Positions 1 to 13,335 of a stretch of 64,000 bases of DNA are shown here, one piece after another. The notes below the pieces were generated by a model, which made no database searches, was not told the DNA's origin, and saw only the letters and a list, made by a program, of their open reading frames with translations. Position 1 is the first letter of the stretch. Every line of letters begins with the position of its first letter. Where the stretch lies: positions 62,001 to 126,000 of the forward strand of contig JAJNNY010000003.1 in the NCBI GenBank assembly GCA_022453515.1, given 5' to 3'. A program made the position numbers and the translations under genes. Source of the DNA: Astrocystis sublimbata. Taxonomy: Eukaryota; Ascomycota; Sordariomycetes; Xylariales; Xylariaceae.

Positions 1-3000
1 GGGCGACACAAAGTGTTGGTAACATTATATAAGTCGCCGCACTAGTTAGCTTAGAGCTTGAAACGGCCCAATGCGCATGCATACTTAGACTCAAAGGCCG
101 ATCATGGTTTCTTGGCTACATTGGAGGACAGACATCGTAGTTTATTAAGTATAGGTTTGTACATACTTAATATACTTACTATATGTGTACCGACTTACGT
201 TAGAACTCGATGGTTATTGGGTAGTGTAAGTGAATGGTACCATGCATTAGTGTCTGCGTAGCGCATCCATGAATGTATCTGAGTGTTAGCTTGCCCCTGC
301 AAGAGGCTCTTTATTTCCCTTAAGGCTGGCTGGCTAGCGAAAAAAAGTACATCAACGGTCGATGGACGGCATTTCTTTACTTTCTCCAAATCAGTAAATT
401 TCCGCGGAATGGGGGATGGGGGATAGAATTGTTCGTGAGAAGCAAGGGCTCAAATATGACTGCTTATTTGGGTCGAATCGCACAGGTACCTGGTGAGATC
501 AAGAACCGCAGGTTATGTCAAAAACGTATGTGTACCTATTGCCCATAGACTGTTTCCAGGCAACTCAATCTTAGTGGATGTGAGAAAGAGGCACAGCAAT
601 GACATATGGTATTTCGCGCATAGTGCTGTGGGGGGCTGCATATGAGTACGATGGGGCACTATATCAATCTTGATGGGGACGGAACCGACAGGAAAATCGT
701 AGAAAAAATGTGTTGATGCAGGATTAGATGATGAGATGAGATGAGATGGGATGAGATGATGCAGAACTAGATGACAAGATGAGATGAGTCCGACATGGCT
801 GGCACGCTGGATGCAGCGAGAATGATGACAATGCAAGTGAGCGACAATGACTGCCTCCCACAGACGTAGCTTGCATAGTTGTGGCGGTGATCACGTTCGG
901 AGTATTACCTATACCTTCGTCGTATTCGTCAATTAGAGGGCAACAGAGATGAAGAATCCCCGGGCCACTATTGATAGTGTTATCCATGCCTCAATGTTGC
1001 TGAGCCTTTCGATCTTACCTACCTACCTACCACAGGCTCTAGGGCGGCGTGGGTGTGCGGCGCAAGTCATTTCATCCCAGTATTATCCATATCAGTTTCT
1101 TCTATCGTAGACGGTACTAGCAGAGTTCCTGATAAACTACGTCTATGCTGCCTCTGCATACCTAAGACTATCTTACTACTATATGTTGGTCGATGCCTAC
1201 CTACCTATGCATACCTACATCCAGTAGCTATGCATGCAACACACTACTTCCAAGTTATCTCGTGCGTACCTATAAGCTTACCGTATGGGGACGAGAGAAT
1301 GACTGTAGATCTATCTGCCTTCGGACGGCAGGAGCCTTGCGGCCTTGGTGCGGGTTGTGCGAGGTCGTGTGCAGTGCTGCCGCTTATTGGACTGCGCCTT
1401 TCAGTGCGCCTGTCGCCCGCCGATCCGGTACCTAATTCAGAGACCTTTAGTTCGATGCGGCTGGCGGTCCGGGTGCGAAAGAAGCGACTCCCCGCGCCCC
1501 CTGGTGGAATAAGTACGTGATCGAGAGGGGCTGGAGGGGGGTACCGTAGCATCAGGATATTCGGTACCATTGTAGACCACGAATGATAAATGATGTCTGG
1601 AAAACAAGAATAGCTACGGTTACTGCCAGTTTCGCGTGGTTGTGTAGGACCGCAGAGTGATGTGATGGCACGGTCGTTTGACAGCCTGCCTGATATGGGC
1701 TGAGTTTGCCGATTCTTCAAGTGCAGTCCTTCTCGTCCTCTTGTAACTGGTTTGGTTGGACACTGAGAATAACGGAACCTTGCCAAGTTGCCATTCTCTC
1801 AGTCCCTGTTCAGACTGGACATGTGAAGTTGCAGTTACCTCCCTTCGCGCCATCCCTTCTTCCTTCATAGATGCATCAAAACGAAGCTCATTTTCAACAA
1901 CGTGGCACTTTTACAATTCATGGTCTTTCTTCGCGGAAATGTCGGGGCCCCGCTATCAGCAACATACATCTGTAATTAGACGGCTGCAGATCAGGTGTAC
2001 TCACGTAGATTAAGAACATCACATCAACTGCAACTGCAGGACAGCGGGGATCCAAAGCCCAATCTACCGAAGGAGCTCGTCGTCACATCGCACCGCAGGC
2101 GTTGCCCCAGCTCCATGGTGATAGGCTCAGTGCCACCCTGCCCGATGCAGCCTGTCAGCGTGGTTTCTAACCAACGTCTTCAAGACCTCTTTTCGACAGC
2201 CGTGCTGCTACTGCTGGCTGACTGGCTGGCTGATTGACTGACCGACTGATGAGGTATCGCATGGTTGGAGTCCCCTTCCGTGTTGTTTTTTTTCTTTGCT
2301 AGTACCGTATCCTATGTGATCGATTCCATTCCTCCTGTGGGACCGCCGAGATCCTCAACTTGGAGTTATCGACTATGGACTTGGCTCCCTGCCGAGCCCT
2401 TGCCTCGGCCTGTATGTGGAGTCATGTGTGTTAAGCTGACGCTAGAGAAGCTATTGTATGCTTGCTAGTAAGGATCTTCCAAACTAGAAAAGCACTTATA
2501 CACGACACCGGGTCGCTGAATCGGGACCTGTTCTCCCCCCCGAACTGCCCACACAAATCGCGCAATGCGCTACTAAGATCGACCACGGAGTTCCGGCTTG
2601 AGATCTTGCGGGTTGTGTCTGCCCAACACTAGGGTTGAGTCGGCAGGGACCTCACCTAGCCAGTCGAGCCAGTGTGCCTACGAGTAGATAGTGCATCTGT
2701 ACTGAAGCAGCCGCATCGCTTCGGAAAGCTGGTCGCGTACTTGTCGCATCCACAAGCCTCATGTGTATTAGAGCGGTTGGTGAGATTGGCACGCACTCAA
2801 TCGGGCGAGGAACACCAATAAGTAAGGGGGATGCATACACGGCTCCTAGAACGCCACATTGCGCATCATGTCGACCTGGTCTTGGCTCCACGTGCCTTGA
2901 CACCCACGCCTGGCATATGCGCACTTGGCAAGTTGGCATAACCCTAGGTACATAGTTGAAACTGATATCGAAGAGCCATGTGGGATGATGATGGGCTACA

Positions 3001-6000
3001 GGTCTACGGCGCTCGTCACTAAAGCGTCCAGGTGTAACCCGGACACACTCTGCGTTCATAGCACACACAACGCTTGCCAGCATATTAGAGCTTCTTAAGT
3101 CAGGGGCCATTCTGCGGAGCCGTTTGGCCCGTACTTATGCAGACGTTGCAGCAGGTGCTTGAACAGGCGGGCCCGTTTCGTGTGCAAACTAAAAGTGAAC
3201 AGGCATACATGCGAGCAGGTAGTTGTTAAGGTACTTGGCGCAGTGCTGACTGACCTCGACAGCCCTCAGGGAGAGACCTGTTTCGTGGTGGACATTGAAC
3301 CTGGATAAAGCTAGGCCAAGAAGAGCATAAAGTGCTACGTCAGGGTGGCATGAATGCGACTGAGGGCCCTGATAGAGTCTTATAAGCTATTTATATATCC
3401 TATGTTGGGCGAGCACACCGAATTTTCCAGGTTTGCCCCCCTCCCTTGCCAACCCTCGAAAAGAAACCGGTGATCCAGTTTGATTACCTACTCGTCCTGC
3501 ACCTAAGGTGTGTTCTGTAAGTGCTGCCATCCGAGATGTTTCTTAGCTGACCTATATTGATTAACTCTCATGTGGAGATGGGACATATCCATGATGGCTT
3601 AACCTGATATCACTTCACTTTATCTACCTGCGTAGTAGTAGTTGTTGTTGATTCTGTCTAAGCACATGAGCAAGTCTAATTGCTCAAATTCAACATCAAG
3701 ATTGCTTGTTCTTTAGAGTTGACTGTACCCAATTTTAGTACCGAACTCACCTGGGCAACTTCACAGACACTGTCTCTTTTGTATTAACAGCCTTGAAAAC
3801 TACTACCCGAGGCTTAATTACTTACACATAAATAAGGAACTTAGATGGAGCGTTTGCTAGTTGTACCATTTATACGACTGATAGTGGGCTTACAGGGGCA
3901 GGTTTTCACCCACGAAAGAACCTAAGAAAATACTTCCTTTCCTGCCCGTATGTAAATGAATGCTGTGGAACAGCAACCCAGACTGACATTAGGTATTGTA
4001 TCGGTACCTATGTTGAAACGAAGCGAGACATAGCGACAATATCGCAAGAGCACCTCGAATTATTAGACAGCCATAGCCACCCACTTTCGTTTTCTCATAA
4101 CCGACTGCTTTTTTATACCTACCTGCACGTACATTGGCCCTCGACAATGTGACATTGCCGAATATAGGCCCCTGAAACATAACCCGAACAGCTACCGGAC
4201 CCCATGGTTGGCCCCACAGCTCGGTGGCTGCATACAAAATACTATGTCACCTTCATTCTACTACTTACCGTAAGGTATGTAGTACCTTGTGTTTGTTGCC
4301 TTCAACCAAGCTACGCCTGCATAACACATGTAAGCTTTACATGTAGGTGCATATGTAGTAAATCAACCTAATATGCCCCATGTCACTCATATTGTATTGG
4401 ATCTGCTTCCAGGTAGATATGCCTATCATCGACGAAACTGCGCGAGTGTCTGTGGTTGATGCGTCGCCCGGCAGTCTGAGCCTTGCATTGTTTGTTCGGT
4501 TGCGCTGTGTGGGGGCCCTTTTAAGCTACCTACATATACCCGACAACCTTAACATCCATCCGGGAAGAGATCGCGGGTCGAACCACCTTCAATGTTTCTA
4601 TATCGCCAGGCTGCAACAGCACACGCAGGCATGCAGTTCCGATTATTCCTCTGCTCCCTCCATCCAATGTACGTATGCATGTGAGGTACGCCTCCAAATA
4701 CCGCTTTTTTCTTCTCACGGTGGTACCGGTGTTTATAGCCCCATCCCGTTAGTTCAGGTCGTGGGGTGCTGCAGGGTTCGCCGCCGGATTAATACCTAAA
4801 ATAGTAGCACTTATATGGGTACTGAGCGGTTCCACTTCGCCAGTAGCTGCAACTATTCTCATTCTCAGCAATCTACCACCAGGTACATAGCTCAATCGCT
4901 CAATCATACCTACACGCGGGAATTGTACCCCGGGGTAGTCAAGAGCCACTTCGAATGCTCTATCTCATGCAGACCCACGATCTGCCTACATACATATACC
5001 TACTATACATGTAAGTACCCAACTCGGGTACCACTAGGTGGCCACGCTAGGTACGACATTTCCGCATCTCGTGCGCTGGGTAGTGTGGGCGTGCCGGCGC
5101 GAGGTAGGTAGGTACGGACGGCACTCCTGTCTGCACCTCACCTCGCCGTGCAGGACCGTGGCCGACGCTTACCTTATACACGTAGAGGCGGCACATCCCC
5201 ATGATGTACGATGTATGTACCTTATGTATGAGTAACTCTTGTTGGGAATTTCAAGGTTCTATCTGCCTGTCGCAGCGGGTCACACTCATTCAATCCCTGG
5301 GTTCCCTCTCTCCCGTCTGCTGTACCCGGTTAGGTACCCAGGCTCGCTAGGGAAAAAGCTATGGTAAATAAATCCATGGGATTCTCAGAGCTTCCTCTTT
5401 CGTCAACTACTTACATTACCTAGGTAGTACTCACTCGCTGATCACAGCATGTCCAGTCAGCCCAGCCCAGCTCGCCCAGCTACGTGTATCCCACATACTA
5501 TTTGTGAGCCACAGCCTAGCTGGCTACTGGCGACTGGCGGCTGGCAGCGCAGAAGCAGCGGTACCGCCGGCAAGGAAGCCTTCTCCACCAACCGTAGATA
5601 GACGATGAGCCCGTGGGCCGTGACGAGGTTGACGTCTTTCCTCCGCCCTCGCGCTAACAAAGTTCGATCTTCTAGACAGGCCTCCTAGAAGGCCATTAGT
5701 CGACGGTCAGGCACGGTCATGGCCGGCGAAGTTCAGTGTATGGCTTATTCCCGAGAAGCTAGAAAAAGTCGGCGAACCAAAACTTTTGTTCCGCCCGCCA
5801 TCGATCTTGGGAACTAAGACTCGAGACTAGCTAGCGCAGCATAGCGCGCCGAGAGTCTGCACACTAGCCCATTGTTCTATTGTTTCTAGCGATTCCACCG
5901 CACCGGCTGGGGGCTCCCAGGGCATCTTAGGGTGCCGCGTTGGGGGGGGTCCCAGGCCCTGTCCAAGCCCTTTCAGCCCGCTGGCCGTTCTCTGGAACAG

Positions 6001-6875
6001 TCGGGACAGAGACCCAGGCGAGCCAGGCCCAGCACATACCTAAATATACCTAACCTAGGTGTACCTAGCAAGCTAGGGGCTTCCTTACGTCCCACACCAA
6101 GGTACCTAACCACAAGGTATCCGCATGTAAGTACATGTAGGTACTCGTGCACCTACAGACAGCATTGCTGCGACAGCACCAGACCCTCACTGGCCGCCGC
6201 CGTCCCGTCGGGGCTTCTCGTCAACCCCAATCCTACGAACACACAAACCCAGCCACTTGGCTTTCATTTACCCGTCTCATCTCATCTTCTCTACCTACCC
6301 AAGTAGACCACACCACGCACGCACACAACAGACGAACCCGACCACACCTGAAGCAATTAAAGGCCATACATTCCAGCGTCGCGGTCTGCGGGTTGCGGTC
6401 CACTGTCTGCTTTTGTCTGGTCTCTTGACTGCTGTTGTTGATCTTCCTCTCGTTGTCGAGCGACCTGGTGCCTGTCGCCCTAGCTACAGGGCCAGTGCCA
6501 GCGCCAGCGCCACGACCGGCCATCGTCGACTCGCAGAACACTGCCAGGGCCTGCTTCCCCTCGCCCAGCTCCGACTTCTCCTCCTGCTTGTGCGACGGAA
6601 ACCTCGAACCTGACAGTTCGCGTGCCTGGCGAACCCGATCCACGTCCTAGGTCCCAACATCCTGGGCTTTCAATCACATAATCGAACGGACAGCTCTTCG
6701 GAAGGGAACAATATCAGATTGTAGTGCCTCGAGCCTATACATTCCGAGTTGACAGACAACCTCAGTATTTGGCTCCGCCGGGACCCGGATAGACGCGTGG
6801 TCTTCCGTCATCGAACCTAGACTCAGACCCTCGCGTTGATACCCCACGACGCCGGTCAACCCACATCTCGAAAAA
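1..6875. other. Gene-free left end and G-alpha upstream region
   Basis: I found no coding region with family-like sequence or a sensible intron pattern here. The longest open frames (for example 1244-1786 on the minus strand and 1053-1520 on the plus strand) are Cys/Trp/Arg-rich, overlap each other in opposite frames and resemble nothing I know. The stretch holds GATGA-type simple repeats near 726-790 and many TACCTACC/TAGGTA words (about 1018-1031, 4982-5010, 5103-5112, 6040-6150). From about 5880 to 6875 it becomes C/T-rich with many short open frames, which is what a fungal promoter plus long 5' leader for the downstream G-alpha gene looks like. No transposon, tRNA or rRNA was recognised. 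Confidence 0.5.
726..790. repeat. GATGA simple repeat
   Basis: The stretch is an imperfect array of GATGA/GATGAG units interrupted by GATGG and GATGATGC. It is a low-complexity microsatellite without an evident gene around it. Confidence 0.7.
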
Positions 6876-8299
6876 ATGTGCTTCGGCAGTAGGAAAACGG
6901 ACGAGGCCGGCGACGCTCGCTCGCGTGAGCTCGACCGGGTCATCAAGCAAGACGAAAAGCGCATGGCCAAAGAAGTCAAACTTCTTCTTCTCGGTGTGTA
7001 ATACTTCATGATCAGACGGGCGTCGACGATCTTGTCATCGCGACATATCAACCCTTCTCGTTGCTATCGTCTTCTAACCTAGGAATTCTTGCGCAGGAGC
7101 CGGCGAGTCGGGCAAATCTACAGTCCTTAAGCAGATGAAATTGATATATGCCCAAGGTTTCAGTAAAACAGAGAAGCTGGAATGGAAACCAGTCGTGCTC
7201 ATTAACGTGATACAATCACTGCGCCTCATATTCGATGCCATGGAGGACTATGCCATTGACTTCGAGCGCGAAGAGAATGAGGTGAGTCCGTCTCTAGCAT
7301 CGTTATCCTCTGCTTGGCGCCATCGTGTCGGTACGCCGTGCGCTGGCTGAAAAGCCACGGATGGTATCGAGAAGCGTGGGCTCAGACCACCGAGGCTGAC
7401 AAGTCTTGGTCAACAGAGGAATAAGGAGCTTGTTCTCGAAGACGTAGAGATAGGGCCGAATGATCCCTTGCCCCAAGCTTTGCTCGACCCTATCAAATTA
7501 CTCTGGGCAGATGCCGGTGTCCAGAAGGCCATCACGAAGGGCAACGAATATGCTCTTCATGACAACATTGCTTAGTACATCTACCTCCCTCATGGATATG
7601 GTGCTCGTTGCTAATGCGCCCCTCAAGCTTCTGTGAAGATGTGGATCGTCTCTGGGATAAGAACTACGTGCCGACTGATCAGGATCTGCTGCGAACTCGG
7701 TTAAGAACGACAGGTATCACCGAGACTGTTTTCGATTTAGGGCAATTGACGTACCGAATGTTTGACGTTGGTGGACAAAGATCCGAGCGAAAGAAATGGA
7801 TTCATTGTTTCGAGAATGTCAACTGCCTCTTGTTCCTGGTCGCCATCAGTGGTTACGATCAATGCCTCGTAGAAGACAAAGATGGCGTAAGTCAAGGGTT
7901 CCAAGCCGTCTTGCCGATTGCCGAGCGAGAATATGACAGTTGACGCGTCTACAGAACCAAATGAACGAAGCCCTTATGCTCTGGGAATCGATTGCGAACT
8001 CACACTGGTTCGCGAGGTCGGCGCTCATCCTCTTCCTGAACAAGATGGACTTGTTCAGAGAGAAGTTGGTCGCCAGCCCTATCACCTCGCAAGGTTTCAC
8101 CGACTATCGTGGCCCTGCCGATGACCACAAGCAGGCTAGCAAGTACTTCATGGACAAATTCAAGGCACTCAACAGGAATCCCGAAAAGGAGATCTACGGA
8201 CATTTTACGAACGCCACGGATACCAACTTGCTGAAGATCACCATGACGTCTGTGCAGGACATGATCATACAACGGAACCTAAAGCAGCTGATACTGTGA
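6876..8299 (+). CDS. gna-2: Heterotrimeric G-protein alpha subunit, fungal group II
   Basis: Five exons: 6876-6993, 7097-7281, 7417-7574, 7628-7886 and 7955-8299, giving 354 residues, the usual G-alpha length. All guanine-nucleotide motifs are intact: P-loop GAGESGKST (residues 40-48), switch I RTTGITET with Arg178, switch [10 protein letters not shown] with catalytic Gln204, NKMD (269-272) and TNATDT (325-330). The protein would bind and hydrolyse GTP and signal from receptors at the plasma membrane. The start MCFG, with no Gly2 for myristoylation, and the sequence around [11 protein letters not shown] match the GNA-2/MAGC/GPA2-like fungal group rather than GNA-1 or GNA-3; this assignment is from family knowledge. 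Cys2 could be palmitoylated. The C-terminus (QRNLKQLIL) lacks the pertussis-toxin cysteine. Intron 3 has an unusual GTACAT donor but is required, because the frame otherwise meets TAG at 7573. Confidence 0.95.
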
Positions 8300-8355
8300 G
8301 TCACCCGGTTCTGAAGTACCTCGACTGTACTTTTGCACATTCTCCTGCTTTCGCT

Positions 8356-8379
8356 CCCGCGCCCGCGCCCGCGCCCGCG
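8356..8379. repeat. (CCCGCG)n simple repeat
   Basis: About four uninterrupted CCCGCG units lie some 57 bases downstream of the G-alpha stop codon, probably in its 3' untranslated region. It is a candidate for length variation. Confidence 0.8.
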
Positions 8380-9320
8380 AAGGCGGATCCACGCCCGGCC
8401 ATGACCCGTCGATCGGGACTTCGTCGGGGCTTGCGATCGTCGCGGGCCTGTTTTAAAATCCCCACGTCGTACCGCGTGCGCGTCCCCACGGCTGAACTTT
8501 CTGGAGCATATAGTATCACCTGAGGATTGTGTTCTCGTTGTGTCCACCATACCGTTGGGCCGAGACCTGTCGACCGAAGCTCCTGGAACGGACGCGGAAT
8601 CACCCTGGCCGAACACATTTATTTCCATACACGCCACCGGGGCATCTCCTACCATGTCACTTCATTGCCTATAATATGTGTCACTTATGAATCGAACGAC
8701 GGACGAAGACTACACAGGCGTGGACGGGCACTATTACTTTGAGACAAAGGGATTGCGGAGGATATATACCAGAGCGCACGAGCCGCTCACTACACCATGG
8801 CCATGTTGGCACCTAGATGCTAGAACCCCTGGCGCACTGCTGCCCCGGGCTTTCTGACGACTACTGTGGGCATTGGACGCTTGGATGGGCTTTGTTTCTT
8901 TTTTCATCTCGATACTTCACGGCTGTCGCTTACGAACAATGTGGATACCTCAGCTACAGTTGGGCTTGAGAAATGGGTTGGATATTGAAGGGGGGGTTTG
9001 TGGTTTAGGATTAAGCAGCACACTTCCCCCAACTGCTGGAGCTCGCACGCTTCTTACACGCCCAGGTACTTCCTCACGTGCAGGGCTACAAGCCAAGTAA
9101 TCGCGGTGTGCTCAGCCGGTGATTGGTTGGGGGGGCTGCGCGGGCGAGGCGATGCATTTTTGGTACGAGACAAAAAAGAAATAGTTAAGTTGGACACTAT
9201 CTAGTACGTACTGCGTGTAGCTGGCTTGTCTAATTTAGCTGTTTATACTATAATATCTACATGCCAACCTGCGAGATTTTTGGTTAACTTTTTCTCCAGT
9301 GTACGCGACACGTATCATGT

Positions 9321-9382
9321 ACTTACCTAGGTAGGTATATGTAATATAGTATCAGGTAATGGAGCTACCTAGGTACCTTAAG
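9321..9382. repeat. TACCTAGGTA palindrome cluster
   Basis: Two copies of the ten-base palindrome TACCTAGGTA, each extended by TAGG/TACC words, sit at about 9325-9339 and 9366-9377. The same motif recurs throughout the intergenic DNA of the window and is absent from the confirmed exons. Confidence 0.7.
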
Positions 9383-9717
9383 TAGTCATCTTGAAAGAAT
9401 GGCTCAGAAAGGCAGTCTAGAGAATCAGTTTTACCCTCCATACCTACAACGTATTTCTACTATTACTACCAAGTGGCTATATACAGCGTTCTGCTTGCAT
9501 GGGTGACATACGTCTCATGCCATACCTACGAGCCAAAACTTCTCTGCCTCACATATCTGCCCACTCAGCCACTAAGGCTATCTTGATCCGCAGTTGGAGG
9601 TGTGCTTGGCCCTGGGTTCTGGCTGGGATAGGCTTGCCAGGTGTTGAGTGGGGCTCGGGTGCAGTGCCGTACGAAGGTTGTAATAGCAGTCTTGGACAGG
9701 GGACATAAGGCTCCAAA

Positions 9718-9738
9718 GTACCTACCTAGGTACCAAGG
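9718..9738. repeat. TACCTAGGTA palindrome copy
   Basis: TACCTACCTAGGTACC, a further copy of the dispersed palindromic motif, lies in the region upstream of the beta-glucosidase gene. Confidence 0.7.
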
Positions 9739-10488
9739 TGTCGAGGGTGTGTGCCTTACCCATCTGGGCAGATAGTGACTGTGAGAGTACTGCAGTGGCC
9801 TAGCAACAACATCGCGAGCTGAGATTGGCTATTGGTCCAGGTAGGTAAACAACGACCGCTACGTCAAACCAGCAGCATAGACGTGCTTGATTACAACAAC
9901 GACTCACAACTACCTACATGTAGCCTACCCTACCTAAGTACACATATGTATGCAGGTATGGTATAATACAACACATGGCATAGGTAATCAGTTGGTTCTT
10001 CAGACATACATGACCATCAGTACGTACTTAGATAGAACGACCTACTTACCTACCTACCCAAAGCAGATTCAGTCCACTGCTGAGAAAGCCTTCTTGTTCC
10101 CCCATTCATGGATTCTCTCCACACACTAACTATCTCAGCAGGCTATCTTTCGCATACTCCAAGAGTGCTGCATCAAGCGTTTAGATGTCAGCGTGAGACC
10201 GTGTCTAGTGTTCTAGGTGTTGCGCAATCCTGTGGTCGCGGTCGCGGTCGCAAAACCAAACCGCACGCTCTGCAGATACAGTATTAAAGGGAAGGAGACC
10301 ATCTCGTATCCAGTCAGCTTCGCTTGTTCGATCACCTCGGAAGCCCTGCGGCTAAAATGATGCGCCTCGCCTGATCCTACCAGAGCATACTCCATTCAGG
10401 CATACACTTCAAGCAGTACTTTTATCTTCAAGCCGCAAATATCACATCACACCCTTGCTTTTGACCCATCCCACCGTCACTCTCTACG

Positions 10489-13335
10489 ATGGCGGGCGAG
10501 AAATACGAACCTGTCCCGGCCGCTCGCCCAAAAGGACTCAAGCAACGCTTTCCCATTCTGCAAAAGAAGCGCGGCAAGGCTCTCGTAGCACTCCTCGCCA
10601 CCTTACCGCTTCTTGGCCTACTCGGTCTGCTTGCTCTCCGCAATCGCCATGGCGGAACTTCGAGCAGTGGTGCTGGGGAAGGGAACCAGGACAATGTTAT
10701 CAAAGACGACAGTCACTTCTTTGGCCAGTCTGAGCCAGTGTACCCTTCTCGTAAGTTGTTACCTTACTATCATTATTATTATCATCATACTCAACTATTC
10801 CCAACTATTCCATGCCCCGTCGGTATCGGGCGAGTGATTGCAAACATGAGAGTCAAAAGCTGATCCTGCTACGTGTAGCGCAAGCGAAGGGTACAGGCAC
10901 ATGGGCTGATGCATATGAAAAAGCCGTCAGATTTGTTGACCAGCTCACCATTGAGGAAAAGGTAAGAGACTCGCCGAGATACAGGTTGTGAAGGACATGA
11001 TGCTGACTTGTGATGCAGGCCTCTCTGGCGTCTGGTGTCTCATCCTCCACGGGCACCACAGGCACCTTGAACGGCTGCTCTGGGAACATTGCTGCCATCG
11101 AGCGCATGAACTTCACCGGTCTATGCCTTACGGATGCCGGCCAGGGCGTTCGTGCTACCGACTTCGTTAGTGGGTTTCCCAGCGGCATCCATGTTGGCGC
11201 GAGCTGGAATAAAGCGCTCGCACGCAGTCGGGCTGAGAGCATGGGACTGGAATTCCGCGTCAAAGGAGCAAATATCGCCCTTGGTCCCGTCGTAGGCCCC
11301 GTCGGCCGAGTGGTTCAAGGCGGCAGGAATTGGGAAGGCTTCTCTGTCGACCCATATCTCTGCGGCGTGCTTGCTGCGCAGACGGTGGAAGGAGTGCAGT
11401 CTCAAGGTGTAATCACCAGCACGAAGGTGCGAAACCTATCCTTCGCAGTTACTCGATCGAATACCGTGGCTTGTTCTGGGTGTCTGCTAACTTCCTTACA
11501 ATAGCACTTCATCGGCAACGAGCAAGAGTCCTATCGCAATCCTGTCGGAGAGGAGACCGAGTCTGTTTCGGCCAATATCGATGACAAAACCATGCATGAA
11601 CTGTATCTTTGGTAAGATATGTTCCGCTAACACATGGCTACTGTGCTGACAATACACAAGGCCATTTCAGGACGCAGTATTCGCTGGAACTGGCAATATC
11701 ATGTGCAGCTATAATCGCGTCAACAACTCATATGGTTGTGCCAACAGCAAAACACAGAACGGACTTCTGAAGACTGAACTTGGGTTCTTAGGCGCCGTGA
11801 CCTCAGATTGGGGTGCGCTTCATGCTGGAGTTGCCACGGCACTTGCTGGTATGGATATGGTCATGCCCAATTCCAACCTCTGGGGCGATGAGCTTGTGAA
11901 AGCAGTTAGAAACGGTTCTATCCCCGAGGCTCGCTTGGACGACATGGCGACTCGGGTTATAGCATCCTGGTATCAAATGAAGCAAGACCAAGACTTCCCA
12001 AAGCCTGGCGTGGGGATCGCGCCTGATCTGACCAAGCCTCACCGAATCGTTGACGCACGAAACATCTCGTCCCGGAAGGTGTTGCTAGATGGAGCTATTG
12101 AAGGCCATGTCCTTCTCAAAAATATCAACAACGCTCTCCCGCTCAAAAAGCCGAGACTGCTTTCCATCTTCGGATACTCAGCCCGCAGCCCCGATCAATG
12201 GAACTACAAGGCAAACGCTGGCATCGGCGCCTGGACTTTCGGCGGGGAGTCGGCCTTCTTGAGCCGCGACATTAGTGCTGGCTTCGCTGGTAAAGTCAGT
12301 GCAGACTTCCCGCAGATCGCTCCCAACGGGACACTCTTTGCTGGCGGCGGATCAGGCACCGTGACACCAGCTTCAGTCAGCGCGCCTTTCGATGCTCTCA
12401 TGCAACGAGCGTACGACGACAACACGGCCATCATGCATGACTTCTTCAGCGCCGAACCAGATGTCGTTAGGGCATCTGATGCCTGTCTTGTAATAGGGAA
12501 CGCGTTCGCATCGGAAGGATATGACCGACCGGGTCTCCACGACGACTATACGGACGGTCTTATCAAACACGTAGCGGACAGGTGCAACAACACTATCGTC
12601 ATATTCCACAACGCTGGGGTTAGGCTCGTCGATCAATTCATCGACCATGCGAACGTTACTGGGCTGATCTTTGCCCACCTGCCCGGCGAGGCGTCAGGCC
12701 GCGCGCTCGTTTCCCTGCTCTACGGTGACTCGAACCCCTCGGGGAAACTGCCCTACACAGTAGCCAAGAACGAGTCTGACTACGGAGACCTCGCCGCCGC
12801 GGACGGGCCGGAGGGCATGTTCGCCAAGTTCCCGCAATCGAACTTCACCGAAGGGGTGTACATCGACTATAGGCGCTTCGACGCGCAGAACATCACACCT
12901 CGGTACGAGCTCGGCTTCGGCCTCTCCTACACGACCTTCAACTTCTCCGACTTCCGCGTCGAGAAGAACGAGACCACGGACACGTCCGCCACCCACCCCT
13001 CTGGTCCCATCCGCCAGGGCGGCCAGGTCGACCTCTGGGACACCGTGGCGACCGTCTCGGCCACGCTCGCGAACACGGGCGCCGTTGCGGGCGCCGAGGT
13101 CGCACAGCTGTACGTCGGGATCCCGGGCGACGGACCCCAGCGCCAGCTGCGCGGGTTCGAGAAAGTCTTCCTGAACGTCTCGGAAGCGCGCACGATCCGC
13201 TTCGACCTCACACGTCGCGACCTGAGCGTCTGGGACGTGGTGGCGCAGAAGTGGGCGTTGCAGAGAGGCCGGTATCGGCTGTGGGTGGGCGCCAGCAGTC
13301 GATTGTTGCCTTTGAACGGTACCTTGACTATCTAA
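10489..13335 (+). CDS. GH3 beta-glucosidase with N-terminal membrane anchor
   Basis: Five exons: 10489-10750, 10879-10961, 11019-11426, 11505-11611 and 11661-13335, giving 844 residues. The order is a short basic cytosolic tail, one hydrophobic helix (about residues 31-50), the GH3 N-terminal barrel, the GH3 C-terminal domain and a fibronectin III-like domain at the end. Conserved signatures include [26 protein letters not shown] and [11 protein letters not shown], with Asp336 as the expected nucleophile. Glu572 in ASEGYDR is the candidate acid/base. It should release glucose from the non-reducing end of beta-glucosides such as cellobiose. The N-terminus reads as a type II membrane anchor (QKKRGK just before the helix, no cleavage-like site), so the enzyme is probably bound to plasma or secretory membrane facing outward; some fungal GH3 enzymes are built this way. 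The downstream third is visibly richer in G/C-ending codons. Substrate range cannot be read from sequence. Confidence 0.95.

Larger units (their letters stand above)
8300..10488. other. Intergenic region between G-alpha and beta-glucosidase
   Basis: No gene recognised in 2.2 kb. Just after the G-alpha stop there is a GC-rich (CCCGCG)n run at about 8356-8379. Between 9320 and 10060 lie several TACCTAGGTA palindromes and TACCTACC runs. The last 300 bases before 10489 are the likely promoter and leader of the beta-glucosidase gene. Confidence 0.5.

Noticed and set aside
1244..1786. 180-codon minus-strand open frame
   Set aside because: It overlaps a 155-codon plus-strand frame, has no domain-like sequence, and its composition fits chance translation of GC-rich DNA.
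12694..13211. Minus-strand frames opposite the beta-glucosidase 3' half
   Set aside because: These are produced by the high GC3 of the real gene; their sequence is Glu/Arg/Val-rich without any domain.
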